From the NCBI GenBank assembly GCA_001603075.1, contig LVBB01000079.1:1-47895 (forward strand): a DNA stretch of 47,895 nucleotides, written 5' to 3'. Source of the DNA: Phycisphaerales bacterium Planc_01 (lineage in GTDB: Bacteria; Planctomycetota; Phycisphaerae; Sedimentisphaerales; Anaerobacaceae). Below, piece after piece: positions 17,564-35,632 of this stretch. The notes below the pieces were generated by a model. That model was not told the origin of the DNA. It saw nothing but the letters and a program-made list of their open reading frames with translations, and ran no database searches. Positions within the stretch are counted from its first letter, which is position 1, and the number at the start of each line of letters is the position of its first letter. Position numbers and translations under genes: made by a program.

Positions 17564-18097
17564 ATGAGCAAGTACGTGAAAGAACTTCTCCAGGCGCAAC
17601 TGGAACAGAAGATCGTCGGCGATGGAATCCGGGATTTCGTCGTGGTCAGGGTCAAGGGCGTTGGGGGTGTCGACAACAACGTGATGCGCGGGGCGCTGAA
17701 GGAGAAGGGCATTCGTTTGCTCGTGGTTCGGAACGCACTGTTCCGGCGTGCCTTGCGCGGCCATGCGATGGATGCGGCGGCGAGCCTGTTCAGCGGCCCG
17801 ACGGCCATCGTCTATGGCGGCGACAGTGTGGTGGACGTGGCCAAGGAGATGGTGGACTGGTCCAAGAAGCTGGCGCCGGTCGAGATCAGCGGGGCGTTTC
17901 TGGATGGGATGGCGCTGGATGCATCCGGCGCGGTGCAACTGTCTCAGATGCCGACGCGAGCCGAGCTTCAGGGGCGGATCTCGTCGTGCATCACGTCTCC
18001 AGGTGCGAGAGTGGCCGGGGCGGTCATGGGACCGGCCGGTGTGATCGCGGGCTGTCTCAAATCCATCATCGAGAAAGCGGAAAAACAGGCGGCCTGA
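17564..18097 (+). CDS. rplJ: 50S ribosomal protein L10
   Basis: 177 residues. uL10 anchors L7/L12 dimers at the stalk base: N-terminal globular domain with [11 protein letters not shown] and [10 protein letters not shown], and a C-terminal helix ([15 protein letters not shown]) for L7/L12 binding. GGAGA six bases before the ATG. It is 47 bases after rplA; a 133-base gap separates it from rplL. Confidence 0.96.
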   Translation: MSKYVKELLQAQLEQKIVGDGIRDFVVVRVKGVGGVDNNVMRGALKEKGIRLLVVRNALFRRALRGHAMDAAASLFSGPTAIVYGGDSVVDVAKEMVDWSKKLAPVEISGAFLDGMALDASGAVQLSQMPTRAELQGRISSCITSPGARVAGAVMGPAGVIAGCLKSIIEKAEKQAA

Positions 18098-18174
18098 GGC
18101 GTCGCCGGGTCTATCGCTTCAATCTGTCATATGGAATCACTAACGGCCTGGACGGTTGCCCCGCAAGGGTTAAA

Positions 18175-18192
18175 CGGGACGGTGGAGTCCCG
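18175..18192 (+). other. Hairpin in the rplJ-rplL gap
   Basis: CGGGAC (18175-18180) and GTCCCG (18187-18192) form a perfect 6-bp stem with loop GGTGGA. No T run follows, so it is not an intrinsic terminator. It lies 38 bases before rplL. Confidence 0.35.
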
Positions 18193-18230
18193 GCTACCAT
18201 CGGGCGTTGGACCTATAGGAGTCTGTACAC

Positions 18231-18671
18231 ATGGCTGAAGAGCAAGTCAACGAGACGACACAGGAGACAAAGGCATCCAGGCAGTGGGGCGCCGGGATCA
18301 AAGAGATCGCCGACAAGATCGTGGCCCTGAGCCTGCTGCAAGCCAAGGAATTGGCGGACTGTCTGAAGGAAGAGTATGGGATCGAGCCGGCGGCCGGCGG
18401 TGCCGTGATGATGGCCGGTCCGATGCCGGGCGCTGGCGGCGGCGAACAGGCCGAAGAGAAGACCAGCTTCGACGTGATCCTCAAGGGCTTCGGCGACAAG
18501 AAGATCCAGGTCATCAAAGAGGTCCGCGCCTTGACCGGGCTGGGTCTGAAGGAAGCCAAGGAGCTGGTGGACGGCGTGCCGAAGCCGGTGAAGGAAGGCG
18601 TGAGCAAGGAAGACGCCGAGGCGGCCAAGAAGCAGCTCGAAGAGGCCGGCGCGGAAATCGAGATCAAATAG
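18231..18671 (+). CDS. rplL: 50S ribosomal protein L7/L12
   Basis: 146 residues, about 20-25 more than usual; the extra part is a polar N-terminal extension ([16 protein letters not shown]) before the dimerisation helices. The flexible hinge (about 55-78) is Gly/Ala/Met-rich ([18 protein letters not shown]) and the C-terminal domain ([20 protein letters not shown]...[11 protein letters not shown]) is canonical. It recruits translational GTPases to the ribosome. AGGAG lies about 10 bases before the ATG. Confidence 0.96.
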   Translation: MAEEQVNETTQETKASRQWGAGIKEIADKIVALSLLQAKELADCLKEEYGIEPAAGGAVMMAGPMPGAGGGEQAEEKTSFDVILKGFGDKKIQVIKEVRALTGLGLKEAKELVDGVPKPVKEGVSKEDAEAAKKQLEEAGAEIEIK

Positions 18672-18712
18672 TCCCGACGTATCTGTTGGTTTGAGAATCA
18701 GGGGTGTTGCGG

Positions 18713-18733
18713 GGGCCGGGTATTGCCCGGCCC
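18713..18733 (+). other. Perfect 8-bp GC hairpin between rplL and rpoB
   Basis: GGGCCGGG (18713-18720) and CCCGGCCC (18726-18733) with loop TATTG. No T run follows. The site corresponds to the rplL-rpoB gap of E. coli, where an attenuator and an RNase III site adjust rpoBC output relative to the ribosomal genes. Confidence 0.5.
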
Positions 18734-18770
18734 GTGCGAGTCGGACAGCTACAAGGGGTAGGAGCCTTCA

Positions 18771-22529
<3,759 letters not shown>

Positions 22530-22568
22530 GGGTGGCATGCCGGTTTCTGACATGATAAGGGGCGTTCG

Positions 22569-26936
<4,368 letters not shown>

Positions 26937-26967
26937 GCAAGAACGGTTCTAAATCGAGATTTGGGTT

Positions 26968-27339
26968 ATGCCGACGATCAATCAGTTAGTGAGAAAACCA
27001 AGAGCGAAGTCCAAAGGGAAGAAACGCGTCTCGGATATCAGCGGTTCGCCCCAGAAGCGGGGCGTGTGTCTGATCGTCAGGACGCAGACGCCGAAGAAGC
27101 CGAACTCGGCATTGCGGAAGGTCGCGCGTGTGCGGCTGACCAACGGCAAGGAAGTGACGGCCTATATCCCCGGGATCGACCACAACCTTCAGGAGCACAG
27201 CACGGTGATGATTCGCGGCGGCCGCGTTCGCGACCTGCCCGGTGTCCGCTACCATATCATCCGCGGCGTGCTGGACTGCTCCGGCGTCAATGGGCGTCGG
27301 CAGGGTCGCAGCAAGTACGGGGCCAAGAAGGCGAAATAG
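26968..27339 (+). CDS. rpsL: 30S ribosomal protein S12
   Basis: 123 residues. uS12 lines the decoding centre: [15 protein letters not shown] and [14 protein letters not shown] are intact, including the Lys and Asp of the streptomycin/fidelity loops. Starts [12 protein letters not shown] as in nearly all bacteria. It sits 31 bases after rpoC and 44 before rpsG. Confidence 0.98.
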   Translation: MPTINQLVRKPRAKSKGKKRVSDISGSPQKRGVCLIVRTQTPKKPNSALRKVARVRLTNGKEVTAYIPGIDHNLQEHSTVMIRGGRVRDLPGVRYHIIRGVLDCSGVNGRRQGRSKYGAKKAK

Positions 27340-27383
27340 CACTGGGAACCTTATAGCAGGCATTTGAAGCGACAGGAACCGTT

Positions 27384-27857
27384 ATGGCCAAGAAGTTTAC
27401 CGCTTCCAGCGTCCAGTTGAAGCCGGACCCGAAGTTCAACAGCAAGCTGGTCTCGAAGTTCGTCAACTGCATGATGTTGGACGGAAAGAAGAGTACGGCG
27501 CAGCAGATTTTCTACGACGCGATGGAGATCGTCGGCGGCAAGCTCAAGGACGTGCCCCCGGTGGAGATCTTCGAGACCGCGATCAACAACGTCAAGCCGC
27601 TCCTGGAGGTCCGCAGCAAGCGGGTCGGTGGTGCGAGCTACCAGGTTCCGATGCAGGTCAATCCGAGGCGGCAGCAGTCGCTGGCGTTTCGGTGGATTCT
27701 GGCGTCGGCACGAGGCAAGAAGGGCAAGCCCATGTGCCAGCGTCTGGCGGGCGAGCTTCTGGATGCCTACAACAAGCAGGGCGGCGCGATGACGACGCGC
27801 GAGAACGTTCACCGTATGGCGGAGGCGAATAAGGCGTTTGCCCACTTTGCCTGGTAG
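27384..27857 (+). CDS. rpsG: 30S ribosomal protein S7
   Basis: 157 residues, uS7, the primary 16S rRNA 3' major domain binder. Signatures: LMLDGKKST-like [24 protein letters not shown] and the ending NKAFAHFAW. Last gene before the intrinsic terminator at 27875-27912, so the rpoBC-rpsLG transcript ends here rather than running into fusA. Confidence 0.98.
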   Translation: MAKKFTASSVQLKPDPKFNSKLVSKFVNCMMLDGKKSTAQQIFYDAMEIVGGKLKDVPPVEIFETAINNVKPLLEVRSKRVGGASYQVPMQVNPRRQQSLAFRWILASARGKKGKPMCQRLAGELLDAYNKQGGAMTTRENVHRMAEANKAFAHFAW

Positions 27858-27874
27858 GATGGTTGAAGGACAAC

Positions 27875-27912
27875 GCCACGGCGGGTTTCCCATGAGCCGT
27901 GGCTTTTTTTTT
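27875..27912 (+). terminator. Intrinsic terminator after rpsG
   Basis: GCCACGGC (27875-27882) pairs with GCCGTGGC (27896-27903), 13-base loop, followed by nine T (27904-27912). This is a strong terminator between rpsG and fusA. Confidence 0.93.
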
Positions 27913-27960
27913 GTGTGCATCGGGTGGAACTGGGCCGCGTGAGGGGCAGCGGCGATTCGT

Positions 27961-30033
<2,073 letters not shown>

Positions 30034-30532
30034 TGGTCCGGACGAGAAAAAAATTGCGTTTTTTCCGATATTTCCCCACAGGGCTGTTGACGCCGCGTGG
30101 GCTTCATGATAAGTTTATCGTTTTTCGGCTGTAGCGAGCATCGTCAGGACGACGGTGCGATACGTAGTTACGCTGTGGCATATCTGTGATTGCCATCAGG
30201 GATGGCTCAATGGGTTTTCTGTGGTACCGGGGTTTGGCAAAGCCGACAAGCGCTTTGTATGGGTCCTGACGTGGGCCCAAGCCTCTACCCCTTAAGGAAG
30301 GCCAAGTTCGGCTTTCGGCAGGGCGCCGATGAGCAGCCCCGACCGTGGGTCGAAGCCTTTTCTGCCAGTGACCAAGCGCGTTGCATCAGGCCGGGGCAGG
30401 AGTGTCTTCTGTTCCGGGGGGTCGGCGTGTAGGTTTGGATAACGATGTGGGTGCCCGTGGCGATCGTCGCAGCCGCGCAGAGCGAGTTGTTCGCTGGCAA
30501 GATGCGGTGGTCGGGTGGTCCAGAGGAGTAAT
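30034..30532 (+). other. Gene-free 499-base region: candidate structured leader of the S10 operon
   Basis: No convincing coding frame. It begins with an AT hairpin GAAAAAA/TTTTTTC (30046-30065), possibly the fusA end, then a promoter candidate at 30087-30115. Downstream are several stems: GCCATC/GATGGC (30192-30206, loop AGG), GGTTT/AAGCC (30231-30244), TGGGTCC/GGGCCCA (30260-30279), AAGGCC/GGCTTT (30298-30315), and CGACC/GGTCG (30340-30352). GGCTT at 30310-30314 can pair either with 30298-30303 or with AAGCC at 30353-30357, so two alternative folds exist. In E. coli the S10 leader mediates L4 autoregulation; a similar role here is inference. Confidence 0.5.
30087..30115 (+). promoter_or_regulatory. 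Candidate promoter of the S10-spc-alpha operon
   Basis: TTGACG (30087-30092), 17-base spacer, TAAGTT (30110-30115; a weak -10, preceded by TGA). It would give a leader of about 410 bases ahead of rpsJ. Confidence 0.4.
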
Positions 30533-30847
30533 ATGGCTGCCGAAACAGAGAGAATACGGATTCGGATGGAGGCGTACGACCATCGTGCGCTGGACGCCTC
30601 GGCCCGAGAGATCGTAGAGCATGCTCGTCGGACGAACGCCCGTGTCAGCGGCCCGGTCCCGCTTCCGACGCGGATCGAGCGGTACACGGTGTTGCGCAGT
30701 CCGCACATCGACAAGAAGTCGCGCGAGCAGTTCGAGTTGCGGACGCACAAGCGGCTGATCGACATCCACGAGGCGAACGCGAGGACGGCCGAGGTGCTGA
30801 ACCGGTTGGTGGTCCCCGCGGGTGTGTTCGTGAAGATCAAGGCGTAG
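30533..30847 (+). CDS. rpsJ: 30S ribosomal protein S10
   Basis: 104 residues. uS10 is part of the 30S head and also the NusE partner in antitermination, contacting NusG. Signatures: [32 protein letters not shown] and HKRLIDI. ATG 30533 is chosen because AGGAG ends 6 bases upstream and the preceding in-frame codons are unlike S10. First gene of the S10 operon. Confidence 0.97.
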   Translation: MAAETERIRIRMEAYDHRALDASAREIVEHARRTNARVSGPVPLPTRIERYTVLRSPHIDKKSREQFELRTHKRLIDIHEANARTAEVLNRLVVPAGVFVKIKA

Positions 30848-30865
30848 AGCAAGGAACGTAAGACC

Positions 30866-31519
30866 ATGGCCATGCTGTTAGGGAAAAAGGTGGGGATGAC
30901 CCGTGTGTACGACGAATCGGGTCGGCTGATCCCGGTGACGGTGATCGAGGCCGGTCCGTGCACGATCACGCAGGTCAAGACTGCCGAGACGGATGGATAT
31001 GACGCCATCCAGGTCGGGTTCGATGACGTCAAGGCGTCGCGGCGGAAGCAGCCGCAGGTCGGCCACACCGAGAAGGCCGGCACGACCCCGAAGCGGTTCG
31101 TCCGGGAGTGGCGATTCGACGGCAAGCCCGAGGCGGAGTATCACGCGGGCGACGCGTTGACGGTGGCGCTGTTCAACGAAACGAAATATGTCGATGTGGT
31201 CGGCACCAGCAAGGGCAAGGGGTTTGCCGGCGTGATGAAACGCCATGGGTTCGGTGGCTTCCCGGCCTCGCACGGCACCGAGCGCAAACACCGGGCTCCG
31301 GGGTCGATCTCGAGCTTTTCGAGCAACGCCGGTACCGGCGGCCACCCGAAGAAGGGCAAGCGGATGGCCGGGCATATGGGCCATCGGCGCATCACGACCA
31401 AGAATCACAGCCTGGTGGCGATCGACGAGGAAAAGAACCTGTTGATCGTCAAAGGTGCGGTTCCGGGTCCGGCCGGTGGCTACTGCATCGTGCAAACTGC
31501 AAAGAGGCCCCAGAAATAG
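30866..31519 (+). CDS. rplC: 50S ribosomal protein L3
   Basis: 217 residues. uL3 starts LLGKKVGMTRVYDE and has KGKGFAGVMKRHGF and RAPGSI, GKRMAGHMG. The loop between PGSI and GKRMAG has 15 residues (SSFSSNAGTGGHPKK) against 11 in E. coli, and the methylated Gln150 of E. coli is not conserved. This loop reaches the peptidyl-transferase centre. The gene follows rpsJ by 18 bases and precedes rplD by 15. Confidence 0.97.
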   Translation: MAMLLGKKVGMTRVYDESGRLIPVTVIEAGPCTITQVKTAETDGYDAIQVGFDDVKASRRKQPQVGHTEKAGTTPKRFVREWRFDGKPEAEYHAGDALTVALFNETKYVDVVGTSKGKGFAGVMKRHGFGGFPASHGTERKHRAPGSISSFSSNAGTGGHPKKGKRMAGHMGHRRITTKNHSLVAIDEEKNLLIVKGAVPGPAGGYCIVQTAKRPQK

Positions 31520-31534
31520 AGAAGTGTACCAGCG

Positions 31535-32170
31535 ATGATTGAATTGAGTGTCTACAACCGCAGTGGCCAAGAGGTCGAGAAGTTCAGCGTCGATGAGAAG
31601 GTGCTGGGCGGGGCGGTGCGGTACGCGTTGCTCAAGCAGGCGATCGTGATGTACCATGCGAATCAGCGGCAGGGAACCGTCAAGACGAAGGGCCGCAGCG
31701 AGGTCGCCGGTTCGGACAAGAAGCTCTTCCGTCAGAAGGGCACCGGCAACGCTCGCGTGGGCAATCGTCGGACGGGCAAGCGCGTCGGCGGCGGCATGAC
31801 GTTTGCCAAGGTCCCGAGGGATTTCCGTCAGGCGATGCCGCGCAAGCAGCGACGGCTGGCGCGGGATTCCGCGGTTCTGGCGAAACTCCGCAAGAACCAG
31901 GTGGTGGTGGTGGACGGGCTGGGATTCGACAAGCCGAAGACCAAAGAGTTTGCCGGCGTCCTGAAGAGCCTGAAGATCGATCGCAGTTGCCTGGTGGCGG
32001 TCAAGGAGTACGACCAGAACCTGTACAAGTCGGTCCGGAACGTTCAGAAGGTGGACGTGCTTCCTGTGGCCGACCTGAATGCGGGCGACATTTGCACGCA
32101 CCAGAGAATGCTGTTCACGAAGGATGCCCTGGTGGCGTTCCTGAATCGAGATGCCGACAGCGAGAGCTGA
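31535..32170 (+). CDS. rplD: 50S ribosomal protein L4
   Basis: 211 residues. uL4 lines the exit tunnel: N-terminal YNRSGQEVEKFSV, the tunnel loop KGRSEVAGSDKKLFRQKGTG and GGMTFAKVPRDF. In E. coli it represses the S10 operon through the leader. Here the next gene, rplW, is separated by 65 bases that contain a strong hairpin (32190-32212), while most neighbours are closer. Confidence 0.97.
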   Translation: MIELSVYNRSGQEVEKFSVDEKVLGGAVRYALLKQAIVMYHANQRQGTVKTKGRSEVAGSDKKLFRQKGTGNARVGNRRTGKRVGGGMTFAKVPRDFRQAMPRKQRRLARDSAVLAKLRKNQVVVVDGLGFDKPKTKEFAGVLKSLKIDRSCLVAVKEYDQNLYKSVRNVQKVDVLPVADLNAGDICTHQRMLFTKDALVAFLNRDADSES

Positions 32171-32189
32171 CGGGTAAGCGTACAGACAG

Positions 32190-32212
32190 GCCGATCCGCA
32201 AGGCGGGTCGGC
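32190..32212 (+). other. Strong hairpin between rplD and rplW
   Basis: GCCGATCCGC (32190-32199) pairs with GCGGGTCGGC (32203-32212), triloop AAG, ten pairs including one G-U. Three bases later there are only four T (32215-32218), so it is a partial terminator or an RNA-processing stem. It is the only such structure seen within the S10 operon. Confidence 0.5.
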
Positions 32213-32235
32213 GATTTTGAGAATGCGGTCTTGTG

Positions 32236-32514
32236 ATGGATGATTTCAACGTGATAGTCCGGCCCCTGGTTACGGAACAGGGGATGCACTTCGCCAATGT
32301 GAAGGGCGCGTATTCCTTCGAGGTCAATCGGAAGGCGAACAAGACGCAAGTCAAGAACGCCGTCGAGAAGATCTACGGGGTCAAGGTGGACAAGGTGCGA
32401 ACGGCCAACCGCAAGGGCAAGCAGAGGCGGCGCGGGCGGACGATCGGCATGACGTCGAGCTGGAAGAAGGCCGTCGTATACTTGCAGCCGGACTACCACA
32501 TCGATCTGTTCTAA
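32236..32514 (+). CDS. rplW: 50S ribosomal protein L23
   Basis: 92 residues from ATG 32236 (a GTG directly before it, 32233, is the alternative). uL23 docks trigger factor and SRP at the tunnel exit. Signatures: NVIVRPLVTEQG, YSFEVNRKANKTQVKNAVEKIYGVKV and RRGRTIGMTSSWKKAVV. The Shine-Dalgarno sequence is weak; coupling to rplD is broken by the 65-base gap. Confidence 0.95.
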   Translation: MDDFNVIVRPLVTEQGMHFANVKGAYSFEVNRKANKTQVKNAVEKIYGVKVDKVRTANRKGKQRRRGRTIGMTSSWKKAVVYLQPDYHIDLF

Positions 32515-32541
32515 GGTGGCACGGTAGAGAGAGAGTGCGTT

Positions 32542-33393
32542 ATGGGCATTCGGATTTATAGACCAACCAGCGCCGGGCGGCGGAACAGCTCCGTGAACGA
32601 CTATGCGGAACTGACGACGAATCGGCCGGAAAAGACGTTGTGCAAGCGGATCAAGAAACGCGGCGGGCGCAACCACCACGGGGTCACCACGACACGGTTT
32701 CGTGGCGGGGGCGCGCGGCGGATCTACCGCATGATCGATTTCAAGCGCAACAAGGACGGGGTTGCGGCGACGGTTGCGACGGTCGAGTACGACCCGAATC
32801 GCAGTTGCTTCATCTCGCTGCTCCAGTACGAGGACGGAGAGAAGCGGTACATCCTGTCCCCGATGGGCGTGAAGGTCGGCGATGTGATCGAGAGCGGCCC
32901 GGTGTGCGAGCCGAAGCCGGGGAACGCGATGCCTCTGGCGGCGATCCCGGCGAGCCTCGAGGTCCACAACGTCGAGATGACGGCGGGCCAGGGGGGCAAG
33001 CTGGTTCGCGGCGCCGGAAACGCGGCACGGATTGTCGCCAAAGATGGCGACTGGGTGACGCTGGTTCTGCCGAGCGGCGAGATGCGTATGGTTCGCAAAG
33101 AGTGCCGGGCGACGATCGGCCGGCTCAGCAATGCCGAGCATCAGAACGTGCGCATCGGCAAGGCCGGTCGCAAGCGGCACATGGGCCGTCGGCCTCACGT
33201 TCGCGGCAAGGCGATGAACCCGGTGGCGCACCCGATGGGCGGCGGCGAAGGCCGGTCGAACGGCGGGCGGCACCCGTGTTCGCCCAAGGGCAAGCTGGCC
33301 AAGGGCGGCAAAACGCGGAACCCGCGCAAGACGAGCAACAATCGCATTATTCGACGGCGCAAGAACACGCGGCAAGGACAGTTGACGCTGTAA
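32542..33393 (+). CDS. rplB: 50S ribosomal protein L2
   Basis: 283 residues. uL2 is needed for subunit joining and sits near the peptidyl-transferase centre. Signatures: RTSAG-like PTSAGRRNSSV start, GGRNHHGVTTTRFRGGG, AGNAARIVAKDG and the C-terminal VAHPMGGGEGRSNGGRHP with the conserved His. Normal length; start ATG 32542 is 27 bases after rplW. Confidence 0.98.
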   Translation: MGIRIYRPTSAGRRNSSVNDYAELTTNRPEKTLCKRIKKRGGRNHHGVTTTRFRGGGARRIYRMIDFKRNKDGVAATVATVEYDPNRSCFISLLQYEDGEKRYILSPMGVKVGDVIESGPVCEPKPGNAMPLAAIPASLEVHNVEMTAGQGGKLVRGAGNAARIVAKDGDWVTLVLPSGEMRMVRKECRATIGRLSNAEHQNVRIGKAGRKRHMGRRPHVRGKAMNPVAHPMGGGEGRSNGGRHPCSPKGKLAKGGKTRNPRKTSNNRIIRRRKNTRQGQLTL

Positions 33394-33462
33394 GGATGAC
33401 TGGTGCCTCGGGGAATGCGGCGGCTTGGTCGCAGCGGGCCCCGGGCCATGAAGAGAGCCAAG

Positions 33463-33732
33463 ATGAGTAGATCGCTCAAAAAGGGACCGTTTGTTGACGA
33501 GAAGCTGTTTGCCAAGGTGAACCGGCAGATCAGCGAGGGCAGTCGCAATCCGATCAAGACCTGGGCGCGTCGGTGTACGATCGTCCCGGAGTTCGTCGGG
33601 TTTACCTTCATGGTCCACAACGGCAAGCTGTTCCACAAAGTGTTCGTGACGGAAGATATGGTCGGGCATAAGCTCGGGGAGTTTTCGCTCACGCGGACGT
33701 TCAAGGGCCATTCGAGTAAGAAGATCAAATAG
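33463..33732 (+). CDS. rpsS: 30S ribosomal protein S19
   Basis: 89 residues. uS19: [14 protein letters not shown] start, [21 protein letters not shown] and [16 protein letters not shown] 33463 is chosen from the family N-terminus; the frame extends 20 codons upstream, where homology is absent. It lies 69 bases after rplB and 49 before the unusual rplV. Confidence 0.97.
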   Translation: MSRSLKKGPFVDEKLFAKVNRQISEGSRNPIKTWARRCTIVPEFVGFTFMVHNGKLFHKVFVTEDMVGHKLGEFSLTRTFKGHSSKKIK

Positions 33733-33781
33733 GACGTGCGTGTGGGCGAGACGTTGACCCACCGGGTACGGAACCGAAGGT

Positions 33782-34330
33782 ATGATTAGCGCAACGAAAC
33801 TTAGAGAAGTGTGCCAGCAGCAGCGGATGACCGCCGACGACCTGGGCAAGAGTATCGCGCGGGGCGGGTTCGACGACAAGGCGGCGGCGGCGGCGGTGCG
33901 GAACTGGCAGAGGGGCCTGTTCAAGCCGAGGCCTCGGACGGAAGACATCCGCCGGCTGGCGGAGGCGCTGGACGTCGAGCCGGTCGAGATCGCGGACTGG
34001 CGGTCGTCGTATCAGTACGCTCCGATGTCGGCGCGGAAGGTGCGGCTGGTAACGCAGTTGATCGTCGGGCGCAGCGTGCAGGATGCAATGGACATCCTGA
34101 AGTTCACCCGCAAACGCGGCGCACCGATGGTCGACAAGGTGCTCAAAGCGGCGGTGGCGGATGCCGACGAGCAGCAGGCGGACGTCGAGCAGTTGTACGT
34201 CAGCGAGGCGCGCGTCGACGATGCCGGGGTTCGGCTGGGGACCAAGCGATGGATCCCGAAGGACCGCGGTCGGGCGCACCCGATTCGCAAGAGGGCCTGC
34301 CATATTCACGTGACCGTGACGCAGGCGTAG
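33782..34330 (+). CDS. rplV: Ribosomal protein L22 with N-terminal XRE-like helix-turn-helix
   Basis: 182 residues, against about 110 for uL22. Residues 76-182 are L22: YAPMSARKVRLVTQLIVG, AVADADEQ, the tunnel hairpin GTKRWIPKDRGRAHPI and the ending HIHVTVTQA. Residues 6-73 read like a Cro/XRE helix-turn-helix: KLREVCQQQRMTADDLGKSI, AVRNWQRGLFKPRP, then EDIRRLAEALDVEPVEIADW. That is the classic five-helix pattern, with the recognition helix about 34-42. The start is supported by conserved reading from ATG 33782 with no better internal start before the L22 part (first internal Met is 16; next is 82, inside L22). The extra domain may bind RNA or DNA; function is unknown. Confidence 0.92.
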   Translation: MISATKLREVCQQQRMTADDLGKSIARGGFDDKAAAAAVRNWQRGLFKPRPRTEDIRRLAEALDVEPVEIADWRSSYQYAPMSARKVRLVTQLIVGRSVQDAMDILKFTRKRGAPMVDKVLKAAVADADEQQADVEQLYVSEARVDDAGVRLGTKRWIPKDRGRAHPIRKRACHIHVTVTQA

Positions 34331-34363
34331 GCAGGAGAATGTAGGGAAGATACCGAGCGGACT

Positions 34364-35146
34364 ATGGGCCAGAAGACATCGCCAATTGGTTTCAGAACGG
34401 GAGTCACCCTCGGATGGCAGAGCACGTGGTTCGCGCCGAAAGCGAGCTACGGGGACTGCCTGGTCGAGGATCAGAAGATTCGAGAGTTCGTGGATCGGCG
34501 GTTCAACCAGCGGATGCCGAAGGGGGCGGTGGCGCGGGTCGAGATCGTGCGGACGCGGAATGAAGTGAACGTGACGATGCACAGCGGCCGGCCCGGCGTG
34601 GTCATCGGGCCGCGCGGGGGCGAGGTCGATAAGGTCCGTGAGGAGCTTGAGACGTTCATCGGCCGCAAGGTCACGGTCAACGTGGTCGAGATCAAGGAGC
34701 CCGACCTGAATGCGGCGCTGGTGGCCCAGGGGATTGCCGAGCAGTTGGGCAAACGGGCGTCGTTCCGGCGCACGATGAAGCAGTACTGCGAAGGCGCGAT
34801 GAACGCCGGGGCGCGAGGGGTGAAGATCATGTGCTCCGGGCGTCTGGCGGGTTCGGAAATGGCCCGGACCGAGACGCAGAAGATGGGGAGCATCCCGCTG
34901 CACACGCTGGACGCGGACGTGGACTACGCTCTGGGCACGGCCCGGACGACGTACGGGGCGATCGGCATCAAGGTGTGGATCTACAAAGGGAAGTTCGGGG
35001 AGGAGAAGGAACTGGTGCGGCGGCGTCCGCCGCGACGCAGGCCGATGCGATCGGGAGGCGGTCCCAGGTCGGAAGGGCCCCGGGGCGAAGCCGCCGAGGC
35101 AGGCAGTGACGGCGGCGCCGAGGCAGGGTCCGCACCGAGAGAGTAG
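34364..35146 (+). CDS. rpsC: 30S ribosomal protein S3
   Basis: 260 residues, longer than the usual 210-235. uS3: MGQKTSPIGFRTGV start, KH domain with GVVIGPRGGEVDKV (GxxG is GPRG), then the S3 C-terminal domain GARGVKIMCSGRLAGSEMART and YGAIGIKVWIYKGKFG. The last 40 residues are a low-complexity Arg/Gly/Pro/Glu tail (RRRPPRRRP..., then GGAEAGSAPRE). S3 lines the mRNA entry channel. 33 bases after rplV. Confidence 0.97.
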   Translation: MGQKTSPIGFRTGVTLGWQSTWFAPKASYGDCLVEDQKIREFVDRRFNQRMPKGAVARVEIVRTRNEVNVTMHSGRPGVVIGPRGGEVDKVREELETFIGRKVTVNVVEIKEPDLNAALVAQGIAEQLGKRASFRRTMKQYCEGAMNAGARGVKIMCSGRLAGSEMARTETQKMGSIPLHTLDADVDYALGTARTTYGAIGIKVWIYKGKFGEEKELVRRRPPRRRPMRSGGGPRSEGPRGEAAEAGSDGGAEAGSAPRE

Positions 35147-35199
35147 ACGCGGTCCGTCCGGGTGCATGGGCGGCATTGAGTAGTAAAGGGTCGTAAGTC

Positions 35200-35619
35200 A
35201 TGGCGATGATGCCGAAACGAGTCAAGTACCGCAAGAGCCAGCGTGGCAAGATGAAGGGCAACGCCACGCGGTGCAACTACGTTGCGTTCGGCGATTATGG
35301 TCTTCAGGTGCTCGAAACGAGTTGGATCACGGCCAAGCACATCGAGGCCGGACGCGTCGCGGCGACGCACTTCCTTCATCGCGAAGGCAAGGTCTATATT
35401 CGGATCTTCCCGCACAAGCCGGTCAGCTCGAAGCCGCTGGAAACCCGAATGGGTAAGGGCAAGGGCGAACCGGAGTTCTGGGTGGCCAGGGTTCGGCCAG
35501 GCCAGGTGTGCTTCGAGATCGGCGGCGTGGGTGAAGACGTGGCCCGGGAGGCCCTGGCGAGGGTGGCGCACAAGATGCCCATCCGGTGTCGGTTCGTGCG
35601 ACGCAGGCATACGGTCTGA
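35200..35619 (+). CDS. rplP: 50S ribosomal protein L16
   Basis: 139 residues. uL16 organises the A site of 23S r[21 protein letters not shown] start, [40 protein letters not shown] with the Arg-Met-Gly-Lys motif. Standard length; 53 bases after rpsC and 13 before rpmC. Confidence 0.98.
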   Translation: MAMMPKRVKYRKSQRGKMKGNATRCNYVAFGDYGLQVLETSWITAKHIEAGRVAATHFLHREGKVYIRIFPHKPVSSKPLETRMGKGKGEPEFWVARVRPGQVCFEIGGVGEDVAREALARVAHKMPIRCRFVRRRHTV

Positions 35620-35632
35620 GAGAGGATATCAC

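Noticed and set aside
18713-18733. Intrinsic terminator after rplL
   Set aside because: No T run follows the hairpin; reported as a possible attenuator or processing stem instead.
30190-30432. 80-codon frame in the region before rpsJ
   Set aside because: No family similarity, no Shine-Dalgarno sequence, and it overlaps several RNA stems; more likely leader RNA.
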